From CAZOYN01 sp964584135 (lineage in GTDB: Bacteria; Patescibacteriota; Saccharimonadia; Saccharimonadales; UBA4665): 5,451 nucleotides of DNA. The notes under the pieces were generated by a model. That model made no database searches. It saw only the letters and a program-made list of their open reading frames with translations, and was not told the origin of the DNA. Positions 1-5,451 of the stretch are shown piece by piece. A program made the position numbers and the translations under genes. The stretch spans positions 1-5,451 of the forward strand of contig CAZOYN010000054.1 in NCBI GenBank assembly GCA_964584135.1, written 5' to 3'. Within the stretch, counting starts at the first letter, position 1; each line of letters starts with the position of its first letter.

Positions 1-188
1 TGTTGGCCGATGTCCAGGCGTGGCTTGATGCCCGCTATCCCGGGAAAGCCAAGGCGCTGTCGCTCAACCGGGGCGTACTGAAAATAGTTACACCTAGCGC
101 TAGTCTGGCAAGCGAGTTGCGAATGGCGCAGACGGAAATCTTACCATTAAGCCCCGACATCCAGCGCCTAAGCATCACGCTTAACTAA
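1..188 (+). CDS. DUF721/DciA-like protein, C-terminal fragment (5' partial)
   Basis: This is the 3' end of a plus-strand gene whose beginning lies left of the window. The frame is open from base 3, and the codon crossing the left edge ends in TG, so it cannot be decided whether that codon, the TTG at 3-5, or something further upstream is the start. It ends with TAA at 186-188. The ~61 visible residues have a pattern seen at the end of DUF721 domains: a helical piece, then a strand-like segment (GVLKIVTPSAS), then a helix with a conserved-looking small-residue/EL core (LASELRMAQTEILPL), then a short final strand. DUF721 includes DciA, the bacterial factor that helps load the replicative helicase DnaB. 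The assignment rests on this short pattern only; no catalytic residue can be checked. The gene is convergent with the minus-strand operon and overlaps its last stop codon, so it is probably functionally unrelated to that operon. Confidence 0.5.
   Translation, partial: LADVQAWLDARYPGKAKALSLNRGVLKIVTPSASLASELRMAQTEILPLSPDIQRLSITLN
185..188. other. Overlapping stop codons of convergent genes
   Basis: The plus-strand TAA occupies 186-188 and the minus-strand TAG occupies 187-185, so the two convergent genes share bases. There is no intergenic space in which a bidirectional terminator could sit; each transcript must end inside the other gene or further on. Confidence 0.9.
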
Positions 189-793
189 AGAGTGTTATTT
201 ACCTGACTGATAACGTCGCCAGGTAGGGCTGGATAGTCGATCTTTGTAATAATAATGCTGGGGCCTGCCACCACTTGCCAGGTTAGCCCCACGTGCATGA
301 TTACGCGAAGTGTATCTTTCCCGTTAGCGCTAAGTTTGGCGCCGTACCAGGTGCCATCATCATAAAGCGCGTCGTTCGATACAGCATAGCCTGGGGGCAA
401 TTTAGCAGCCAGCGCCTTGTTAATGTCCGGCCTAGCTGCTGATAACAAGGATTTAAGTTTTCTGGGCGCTAGCTGAAGATCGGGACTTTTAATGGTGACG
501 TTGCTCTTGATATTAAATGTTACAAAGCTAGCAACCTTATCGGCTTGCTCGAACAAAGCTGCGTATGTGCCCTTTTTTACGCGCAATGTAGTTGTCTCGG
601 AAGTTTTTACAATAACGTCTGCAACTCCATCATGGGCGGGAAGCCCAAAACTTATTGAGCCTCCATTTTCAGGCTCCAAAGTTACTGAGGCGTAGCTGGT
701 ATATTGCTGCCAGGCTAGGGCAGCGGCGGTCAGTATGATAAATATTACAACCGCCAAAATAACATTGCGTCTAGCAAGGAGTCCTTCGTTCAT
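185..793 (-). CDS. Small bitopic membrane protein with extracytoplasmic beta-rich region, last gene of operon
   Basis: This 202-residue protein begins with ATG at 793-791 and ends with TAG at 187-185. A short basic N-terminus (ARRN, residues 7-10) precedes one hydrophobic helix at about 10-28, so the protein is probably anchored with the rest outside. Residues ~35-105 alternate hydrophobic and polar residues in a strand-like way and include LRVKKGTY (70-77), which is reminiscent of a diverged PEGA-like domain but not a clear match. Residues ~125-200 form a second region with an LPPGY start, a GTWYGAKL strand and a TWQVVAGPSI strand. No catalytic motif and no cysteine are seen. The ATG overlaps the TGA of the gene before it by one base, so the two are probably translationally coupled; an AGGA ribosome site lies 7 nt upstream. 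The general plan matches the 196-residue neighbour: anchor, beta domain, C-terminal domain. The function is unknown; a structural or accessory part of an envelope complex is an inference from context. Confidence 0.85.
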   Translation of the reverse strand: MNEGLLARRNVILAVVIFIILTAAALAWQQYTSYASVTLEPENGGSISFGLPAHDGVADVIVKTSETTTLRVKKGTYAALFEQADKVASFVTFNIKSNVTIKSPDLQLAPRKLKSLLSAARPDINKALAAKLPPGYAVSNDALYDDGTWYGAKLSANGKDTLRVIMHVGLTWQVVAGPSIIITKIDYPALPGDVISQVNNTL

Positions 794-1383
794 CAGGGCG
801 TCCTAAAAATTATTTCGTAATCGGATGGGTCGTACCCTTCCGAGCGAATTCTATCTAAAGCTTCTTGTCTTTGAATTGTTCCAGCCGCCGTAATATAGAT
901 GGCAATCGCTCCACTGTGCTTTTGGGAGGAGCCGTAATCAATTTTGTAATCACGGTGATAAATCGGCAGCTTCGTAATTAGAGGGTATTTTTCTGCGGCG
1001 TTGCCTGAATTTTGATCAAAAGCCTGGCCGCCAATTGCCTCTCTTTGAAGTTGTTGGTCGGGGTGCTGCTGCAGCCAAGCAAAGCCTTCGGGTGAGTTGG
1101 GGAGCAGTGCCGCCGAAAGCGCCTTGGTTTGCCCGGCCTTAAGATCGACTTGGTTTATGCTGTCGGCAAAACCAGAGCGTTTGATAATTATCGAATGGGG
1201 GCCAGCTGACAAGCTAAGACTTTTGGCCGATCCTTGCGAGTCCCCATCGGCGTAAACTGTTGCGTCATTTGGAAAGTAGCTTAGCTTTAGGCTGGCCGAT
1301 TTTTGTTTGAACACGGTCAAGATTATAGCCATTATCACCAAAATTATCAGTGTGGCTCCAACGATGTAGCCTCTGGTATTCAT
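793..1383 (-). CDS. PEGA-like domain bitopic membrane protein
   Basis: This 196-residue protein starts with ATG at 1383-1381 and ends with TGA at 795-793. One strongly hydrophobic helix at about 7-25 is followed by a basic KQK, then a PEGA-like domain at ~32-95. The features that suggest PEGA are DATVYADGDSQGSAKSLSL followed by AGPHSIIIKRSGF and an AGQTK turn, close to the family pattern of a small-residue-VYVDG loop, a G-x-H-x-hydrophobic strand and a GF/GY turn. PEGA domains are beta-rich modules found in surface and cell-envelope proteins of many bacteria and archaea. The C-terminal ~65 residues (YPLITKLPIYH, DYKIDYG, then IAIYITAAGT and a closing helix ending in DPSDYEIIF) look like a separate small alpha/beta domain that I cannot name. 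No catalytic residues or cysteines are evident. The gene lies 3 nt after the hydrolase gene and overlaps the next gene by 1 nt, so it belongs to the same transcription unit. Its role is unknown; an extracytoplasmic scaffold or wall-contact function is inferred. Confidence 0.85.
   Translation of the reverse strand: MNTRGYIVGATLIILVIMAIILTVFKQKSASLKLSYFPNDATVYADGDSQGSAKSLSLSAGPHSIIIKRSGFADSINQVDLKAGQTKALSAALLPNSPEGFAWLQQHPDQQLQREAIGGQAFDQNSGNAAEKYPLITKLPIYHRDYKIDYGSSQKHSGAIAIYITAAGTIQRQEALDRIRSEGYDPSDYEIIFRTP
801..804 (-). promoter_or_regulatory. Ribosome binding site of the 202-residue protein gene
   Basis: On the minus strand AGGA lies 7 nt before the ATG at 793-791. It sits inside the 3' end of the preceding coding sequence. 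It supports this ATG as the start, together with the TGATG stop/start overlap. Confidence 0.6.
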
Positions 1384-1386
1384 CTG

Positions 1387-3186
1387 TTACTTCTTCCTAT
1401 AACCTTTAAATGGATTGGCCGAGTTTTGATAAAAACTGTTTGATTCGGGTACGTGGCCATTGAGCGAGGCGCTCACTGCATTAAAGCCTTCCGGCTGGGG
1501 GCCTACATACAGATAGGTGTGATCTGAGTTTATCAAAATATCGCCCGGCTGGAGCTCGCTGGTAGATTGGGGCGTTCCGAGGCTTTGATACAGGTCAGGA
1601 TGCCCCTCCAGATAAGGCATTTGGCTGGTGGTACCTCTTTTTACATAACTTGGGTCTGCTCCACTAGCAATCATAACCGTCGAAACAAATACTCCGCAAT
1701 CGCTAAAAGGGTTTTCCCCGGTTGAGCCATTGTACTTAGGCATTGCTTCTTGGTAAGCCGGGGTTGCATCGCCTTCAAGTGGCCCGTGCCCACTAGTGTG
1801 CCAGGCTAGGTTAAGCGCTGTTTGAACTATACTTCCGGCGACTACCCCGCCGCCACCGCCATCAGCGCAATCATTGCCCGTAGCGGCACCCGTTCCGGTT
1901 GCGGGAACTGATTTCTCGATGCCGCCGATAATCCCTTGCGCATATTTGTTCGCATCAAAACCATTACCGCCAACTTCGTTGTAAACCCAGGGAACTGTAG
2001 CGAACAGTTCGACTAGCGGCAGGTTTCCTGGAGCTATGCCGGGCCTGCCATCAAAACTGTTGACCGTGACGGTTGCCGGTCGGCCTTCGGCTGCTGAGCG
2101 TTCCTGGGCAAATATGCTAGAGAATTGCTGGCTCTTGGCGGCGACCCCTTGATTGTCAAAGGTAACTTTGGTGCCGTCCGGCTTCTCGCGGTAACCGCCT
2201 ACAACTTGGGCATAAATTTGCGCAAAACTTCCGAAGTCTTGAGAATAATCATTGTGGATGCTTACGGCGATAGCTGCGCCGGCCTGGCTGGCAATGGTGG
2301 CTCTTTGCCTCAATGAAACGGTGTCATTTTCTGAATTCTTGGTCATCACCACGGTATAGCCGTCGGCCTCCAGCTTTTGCTTAACAGTTTGAGCAATCGC
2401 GAAGACGTCGCCCATTTCCGGAGTGGTTGTTGGGTAGTCGTGATCAAGAATCCCGGTCGTCGGGTCGGTTACCTGTATGTCTGTTCCGCTGTGGCCCGGA
2501 TCCAGAACAACTACAGCTTTGGTCCCGGCTGGTGCTGACGCCGAGCTGGTTGGTGCCGGCGTAGCGTCGGCTGGGGCACCGGCCTCGGCTGCGTACTTGG
2601 CGAAATCGGGAGCATCCTGGTAGTGGAATACGATATCTTTGCCAGTTCCGTTATTAAAGTAGTTGAGGACACTGTTGCCGTACTCGCGCGGGGTAATGCT
2701 GTTTCCGCTCGGCACAATATCCATTTTGGAAGCATCGGTAAGCGCTGCCGGATAAAAATGGCTGACAGCCATTTTGAAGATGTCACCGCCAAGGTCGTTG
2801 TATTTGTGGGCATATTCCAAATAAGCCACAGCATCTTGAACCGCTTCCGGCGCGTCATTGGCGGTAGCATATTGATCGGCGGGAGGGTAATAGGCTTTTG
2901 CTGAAGAGTGCCAAGTGGAGTCTATATACTGGAACTTGCCCCTTGCACCAGTGCCGCTTGTGCCGGTGGGCTTGCCGCCGTTTTCCTGGTAAGCCAAGGC
3001 CTGCAAGAAGCGCACAATAATGTCGCCCGACGCTCCAGTTACGGCATTGGCGTTTGTGTTACAGCCATCGGTTGAATCATAGAAGACAGTATCATTATTA
3101 ACAGCAGCATTATCCTTTTGAGAAATGGCAAGGACTTGGAGCGGCATAAAAAGTATTAGAGCCGCCAGAAAAAGCCGCCTTATCAT
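1387..3186 (-). CDS. Exported three-domain peptidoglycan hydrolase (lysozyme-like + Amidase_3 + NlpC/P60- or CHAP-like)
   Basis: This 599-residue protein starts with ATG at 3186-3184 and ends with TAA at 1389-1387. Residues 1-20 form a classic signal peptide: basic MIRR, hydrophobic core, VLA cleavage site. Domain 1 (~54-150) resembles lysozyme/transglycosylase domains, with candidate catalytic E68 in YQENGG and the substrate-groove motif GKFQYIDSTW (83-92). An Ala/Pro/Ser/Thr linker (~201-222) leads to domain 2 (~223-427), a zinc N-acetylmuramoyl-L-alanine amidase of the Amidase_3 type: VVLDPGHSG with H232, E257, SIHND with H311, and PLVE with catalytic E393. A second linker with a five-Gly run (443-447) leads to domain 3 (~450-599), an NlpC/P60- or CHAP-like cysteine peptidase with C497 in SDCGVFV and H556 after ELQPGDIL. 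Together these would cut the glycan strand, the glycan-peptide bond and the stem peptide. The start overlaps the upstream stop as ATGA. Such hydrolases open the wall for conjugation/secretion machines, or act in division or predation; which applies here is not shown. Confidence 0.9.
   Translation of the reverse strand: MIRRLFLAALILFMPLQVLAISQKDNAAVNNDTVFYDSTDGCNTNANAVTGASGDIIVRFLQALAYQENGGKPTGTSGTGARGKFQYIDSTWHSSAKAYYPPADQYATANDAPEAVQDAVAYLEYAHKYNDLGGDIFKMAVSHFYPAALTDASKMDIVPSGNSITPREYGNSVLNYFNNGTGKDIVFHYQDAPDFAKYAAEAGAPADATPAPTSSASAPAGTKAVVVLDPGHSGTDIQVTDPTTGILDHDYPTTTPEMGDVFAIAQTVKQKLEADGYTVVMTKNSENDTVSLRQRATIASQAGAAIAVSIHNDYSQDFGSFAQIYAQVVGGYREKPDGTKVTFDNQGVAAKSQQFSSIFAQERSAAEGRPATVTVNSFDGRPGIAPGNLPLVELFATVPWVYNEVGGNGFDANKYAQGIIGGIEKSVPATGTGAATGNDCADGGGGGVVAGSIVQTALNLAWHTSGHGPLEGDATPAYQEAMPKYNGSTGENPFSDCGVFVSTVMIASGADPSYVKRGTTSQMPYLEGHPDLYQSLGTPQSTSELQPGDILINSDHTYLYVGPQPEGFNAVSASLNGHVPESNSFYQNSANPFKGYRKK
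1393..1398 (-). promoter_or_regulatory. Ribosome binding site of the PEGA-like protein gene
   Basis: On the minus strand AGGAAG lies 9 nt before the ATG at 1383-1381, within the last codons of the hydrolase gene. This is the best Shine-Dalgarno match of the operon and fixes the start. Confidence 0.65.
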
Positions 3187-5451
3187 TGCGTCCCTGCGTC
3201 GCTGCTGCTTATGCCGCCGTCGTTGCTACTTGTAAAATCGGCCCCAAGCGATTGCTCAGTTACCTTATCGAGCCGACAGATGTTGGTTGTGGAGATGTTT
3301 GTCCCCTTGTTGGCGGCTCGGTCGGCCTGCCAGGCCTTCTCGTAATCATCACACTGTTGCTTGGTTATCTGGGTTGGGTCTATCTCGAGATCTTGTGGAG
3401 CATAGCCGTATTGATCAACGGCGTAGGGATCGGGTAGCGCATCTGCAAAAGCATGCGGCGAAACAACTGAAATAGCGCCGTTAATTCCTAGCTTCCAGGG
3501 GGCCGCCAAGTAACTGGCGAACGAGTCAAAGGCTTGAAATTTGCCGGTCGGGATAATTGCAAGCATGCGGTTGGCCATAGAATTATCATTGTCGAGCGAA
3601 GTCCAGTTCCAGCGCCAGCCTTTTGCCATGGCCATCTCGCGGTTAGTTCGGTTGGATGCGGAGTCGATGGCGAGCTGGTCCTGGGTCGTTAGTTCGCGCC
3701 CGCCTACGCCATATTGCCCAAACGTGTTGGCGGTGACATCGCCCCCCGCATCAATGGCATTGTAAAGATCCTTTCCCACTTCATTGCCTGATATTATGGG
3801 GCCAAAGAAATAGCCCATAATGGAGTTGAATACTTGGTCGATAAGATTTGAGATGCCGAGGGCGTCCATGATTTTCGAAATAATCGGCCCAATCAAACCA
3901 TCTATCAGCCCTCCCACCAGGTTGGAAAAAAATCCTAAAACTCCGCCAACAGTGTTTCTATAGGCAACCGCTATTGTGTGGATTATCTGGAAGAACGGAT
4001 TTTCGTTATAAAAAGTCTGGATATCGCCGATTACAGGATCCTTAACTTTTTTGTCGGCACAAACCTGCTCTGATGGCTTGAGGGTTTTGCCGGTACATTG
4101 TTCGAGCTTTGGATCTACTGCAAAGCCAAACTGCTGACCATAAACCCGGCTGTTTTCAATTCCGTCCAACCTCTCCATAACCGCACTCACTTCATCGCCC
4201 TGAAGCTTCCCGGCCTTAAGCTGGTCAGCAAGCGTGGCGTAGGAGGCAAATTCATTGGCGTACTGCAACTTATTTTTATCCTGGATAATCTTGTCGATCG
4301 TGCCGTTGGTTAGGGCGGCATCGGCCTTGCTAATGACTTCTAGCACCCCCAGACCAACACCAACCGACTTTACTATTTCTTCGGCCATAAATTTCTGGAT
4401 TTGCTCGATGATGGTCTTGCCAATAAGATCTTCGCACGCACTACTGGCACATACCGCTTCCGCCCCCGCTTTAGTTATCTGGGCTTCTTCCTCGGCCACA
4501 GCCGTTTCGGCCGCATTTGCGCCCTCGCCTGCCACAGCCTTCTGATGTGCGTCGTCCAAAGTTTTTTGCTGATCCTTGGTGGTGGGGTTATTTGGGTCCT
4601 CACTGGGTCCACTGCTCTTGCCGCTGCCGTCCGTTGATCCACTAACCGTCTCTGACGGCTGCTCGGTTGGCGCACTGGCATTGACATCTTGGTCGACGGT
4701 AATGCTCGGTTCTTTGCTTATATCGCAACCTTCAACGATGCATTTGAAATAAGCAGCGTATCTTGGGGCAATTGGCTTCACTACTCTGTCGATCATTTCG
4801 AGCTTGAGCGCTTTTTTGGCGTCAAAAAATTTAGCATCATACTTACTCCGAAAGTCTTCGAAGAGCCGCCATTTTTTGACGTTATATTTTTTGAACAAAA
4901 GGTTGCGAACGTGCCGCCGCTTATAAACTTGGTACCACTTTGTTTCATCTCTGACGGCTTGTTTTACAGCGCCACGAAACTCCTTGTTGCTTATGCCGTC
5001 TAACTTGAAATCCCGGTCAAACCCCAGCTCCGTACCTTTTACATTGATGCGGTAGCGCTCATTAATACTTTTTGTCTTATCATATCCAAAACTGATTCCC
5101 TGATTTTTTGCTAAACGCTCTTCGAAGCGACCCGATTGCCATGAGTCGAATAAATCCTTAGCCAGGTTTCCGGTAGCCAGTCCGCCAAGTCCAACCGATC
5201 CACAGTTGTCACCACCGGCGGCTTTGCACTTAGCAGGAAATATGTACTTGCCGACGTAGGCTTCAAAATGTTTTTCGGACCTACGTTCGAGCGCAAATTC
5301 TACCCGCGCAAACCGCTTTTCGACAATGTTTTTAATGATATGTTCCAGCTTTAACGGCAAAAGCGCCAAAAAGGCTACAAAAACCAGGGCAATGATGGCG
5401 CCAATGCCACCGCCCACCGCCAAGCCGCGCTTGTTTTTGGCGGCAAACCGG
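3183..5451 (-). CDS. Large membrane-anchored protein with five cysteine pairs, unknown function (5' partial)
   Basis: The frame stays open to the right edge, so the gene is 5' partial: 755 residues are visible. A TTG at 5423-5421 could be called as a start, but nine in-frame residues precede it, including the basic stretch KNKRG directly before the hydrophobic helix, which looks like a genuine cytoplasmic flank. Numbering from that TTG, a membrane helix lies at ~3-24. Then come a Lys/Arg-rich region (~100-210), a Ser/Thr/Pro/Gly linker (~245-285), an Ala/Glu-rich helical region (~288-365), a Gly/Ile/Leu-rich hydrophobic region (~477-546) and a C-terminal domain with an aromatic WRWNW motif (603-607). 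Ten cysteines fall in five close pairs (66/74, 228/233, 325/330, 443/455, 691/716), which suggests disulfides outside the membrane. I do not recognise a named family; the style resembles large uncharacterised proteins of Saccharibacteria. It ends with TGA at 3185-3183, overlapping the hydrolase ATG by 4 nt. A structural part of a trans-envelope apparatus is an inference from context. Confidence 0.85.
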   Translation of the reverse strand, partial: RFAAKNKRGLAVGGGIGAIIALVFVAFLALLPLKLEHIIKNIVEKRFARVEFALERRSEKHFEAYVGKYIFPAKCKAAGGDNCGSVGLGGLATGNLAKDLFDSWQSGRFEERLAKNQGISFGYDKTKSINERYRINVKGTELGFDRDFKLDGISNKEFRGAVKQAVRDETKWYQVYKRRHVRNLLFKKYNVKKWRLFEDFRSKYDAKFFDAKKALKLEMIDRVVKPIAPRYAAYFKCIVEGCDISKEPSITVDQDVNASAPTEQPSETVSGSTDGSGKSSGPSEDPNNPTTKDQQKTLDDAHQKAVAGEGANAAETAVAEEEAQITKAGAEAVCASSACEDLIGKTIIEQIQKFMAEEIVKSVGVGLGVLEVISKADAALTNGTIDKIIQDKNKLQYANEFASYATLADQLKAGKLQGDEVSAVMERLDGIENSRVYGQQFGFAVDPKLEQCTGKTLKPSEQVCADKKVKDPVIGDIQTFYNENPFFQIIHTIAVAYRNTVGGVLGFFSNLVGGLIDGLIGPIISKIMDALGISNLIDQVFNSIMGYFFGPIISGNEVGKDLYNAIDAGGDVTANTFGQYGVGGRELTTQDQLAIDSASNRTNREMAMAKGWRWNWTSLDNDNSMANRMLAIIPTGKFQAFDSFASYLAAPWKLGINGAISVVSPHAFADALPDPYAVDQYGYAPQDLEIDPTQITKQQCDDYEKAWQADRAANKGTNISTTNICRLDKVTEQSLGADFTSSNDGGISSSDAGTQ
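3191..3195 (-). promoter_or_regulatory. Weak ribosome binding site of the hydrolase gene
   Basis: On the minus strand AGGGA lies only 4 nt before the ATG at 3186-3184, closer than usual. Because the ATG overlaps the upstream TGA as ATGA, translation probably depends mainly on ribosomes finishing the large upstream gene. The signal peptide that begins at this ATG supports the start independently. Confidence 0.4.
3786..3995 (-). other. Glycine-rich hydrophobic segment of the large membrane protein
   Basis: Residues ~477-546 (numbered from the TTG at 5423) are rich in Gly, Ile, Leu and Phe with few charges, and contain the pentapeptide GPIIS twice (512-516 and 541-545). The segment could form one or two membrane-inserted or amphipathic helices. 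Gly and Pro are frequent enough that a plain transmembrane hairpin is not certain. Confidence 0.55.
4569..4691 (-). other. Low-complexity Ser/Thr/Pro/Gly linker segment of the large membrane protein
   Basis: Residues ~245-285 (numbered from the TTG at 5423) are almost entirely Ser, Thr, Pro, Gly, Asn, Asp and Glu. This looks like a flexible spacer that separates the basic N-terminal region from the Ala/Glu-rich and hydrophobic regions, as is common in surface-exposed proteins. Confidence 0.7.

Noticed and set aside
200..225. Inverted repeat TACCTG / CAGGTA (6 bp, 14-nt loop) just past the plus-strand stop, a possible terminator
   Set aside because: The stem is short, the loop is long and no U-tract follows on either strand; it lies within the coding sequence of the minus-strand gene and can arise by chance.
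708..719. 12-nt repeat TGCCAGGCTAGG, also at 1799-1810
   Set aside because: Both copies encode Leu-Ala-Trp in unrelated contexts (a membrane anchor and a hydrolase domain); two copies with the same short codon string are best explained by chance.
1010..1021. Perfect 12-bp palindrome TTTTGATCAAAA, resembling an operator
   Set aside because: It lies in the middle of the PEGA-like protein's coding sequence, far from any promoter-like position, and has no second copy in the window.
1846..1860. GCC/GGC triplet-like tract encoding five glycines, a possible phase-variable repeat
   Set aside because: The codons are mixed rather than identical units, and length changes would stay in frame; it is a protein linker rather than a switch.
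2511..2870. 119-codon minus-strand open frame inside the hydrolase gene
   Set aside because: It overlaps a gene with clear domain motifs in another frame, and its Arg/Pro-rich, low-complexity product looks like a frame shadow.
4255..4545. 96-codon plus-strand open frame opposite the Ala/Glu-rich region
   Set aside because: Its Ala/Ser/Thr-rich product is the expected antisense reading of Ala/Glu-rich codons; it has no independent support.
4689..5003. 104-codon plus-strand open frame opposite the large membrane protein gene
   Set aside because: It is antisense to a convincing long gene, lacks a recognisable motif or good ribosome site, and reflects codon usage of the real gene.

Overview
The window (about 50% GC by eye) looks like a chromosomal segment from a member of the Patescibacteria/CPR radiation, most likely Candidatus Saccharibacteria (TM7). 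The basis is the style of the proteins, not a search: a large cysteine-paired membrane-anchored protein, a multidomain secreted peptidoglycan hydrolase, and small PEGA-like bitopic proteins packed into one overlapping gene cluster. TGA serves as a stop in two of the genes, which fits the standard bacterial code and argues against the UGA-Gly code of Absconditabacteria/Gracilibacteria.

Layout. Positions 1-188 (+) carry the last ~61 codons of a gene whose product resembles the C-terminal end of DUF721/DciA-like proteins (helicase-loader family). It runs head-on into a minus-strand cluster and the two stop codons overlap. The rest of the window (5451 down to 185) is a single tightly packed minus-strand operon of four genes. 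In transcription order these are: (1) a >=755-residue membrane-anchored protein of unknown function with five local cysteine pairs, 5' end outside the window; (2) a 599-residue exported protein with three predicted cell-wall hydrolase domains (lysozyme/transglycosylase-like, Amidase_3, NlpC/P60- or CHAP-like); (3) a 196-residue bitopic protein with a PEGA-like domain; (4) a 202-residue bitopic protein with a similar layout. Junctions are a 4-nt overlap, a 3-nt gap and a 1-nt overlap, so translation is probably coupled. No gene-free stretch longer than 3 nt exists between CDSs, and no promoter, RNA gene, mobile element or CRISPR is visible.

How the genes may work together (inference). All four operon products are predicted to be anchored in or exported across the cytoplasmic membrane. 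A multi-activity wall hydrolase beside membrane-anchored structural proteins is the arrangement expected of a trans-envelope machine, such as the VirB1-like/CwlT-like hydrolase of a type IV secretion or conjugation system, or a surface apparatus of an epibiotic CPR cell. No VirB4, VirD4 or pilin gene is inside this window, so the machine's identity remains open; it would have to be read from the genes upstream, to the right of position 5451.
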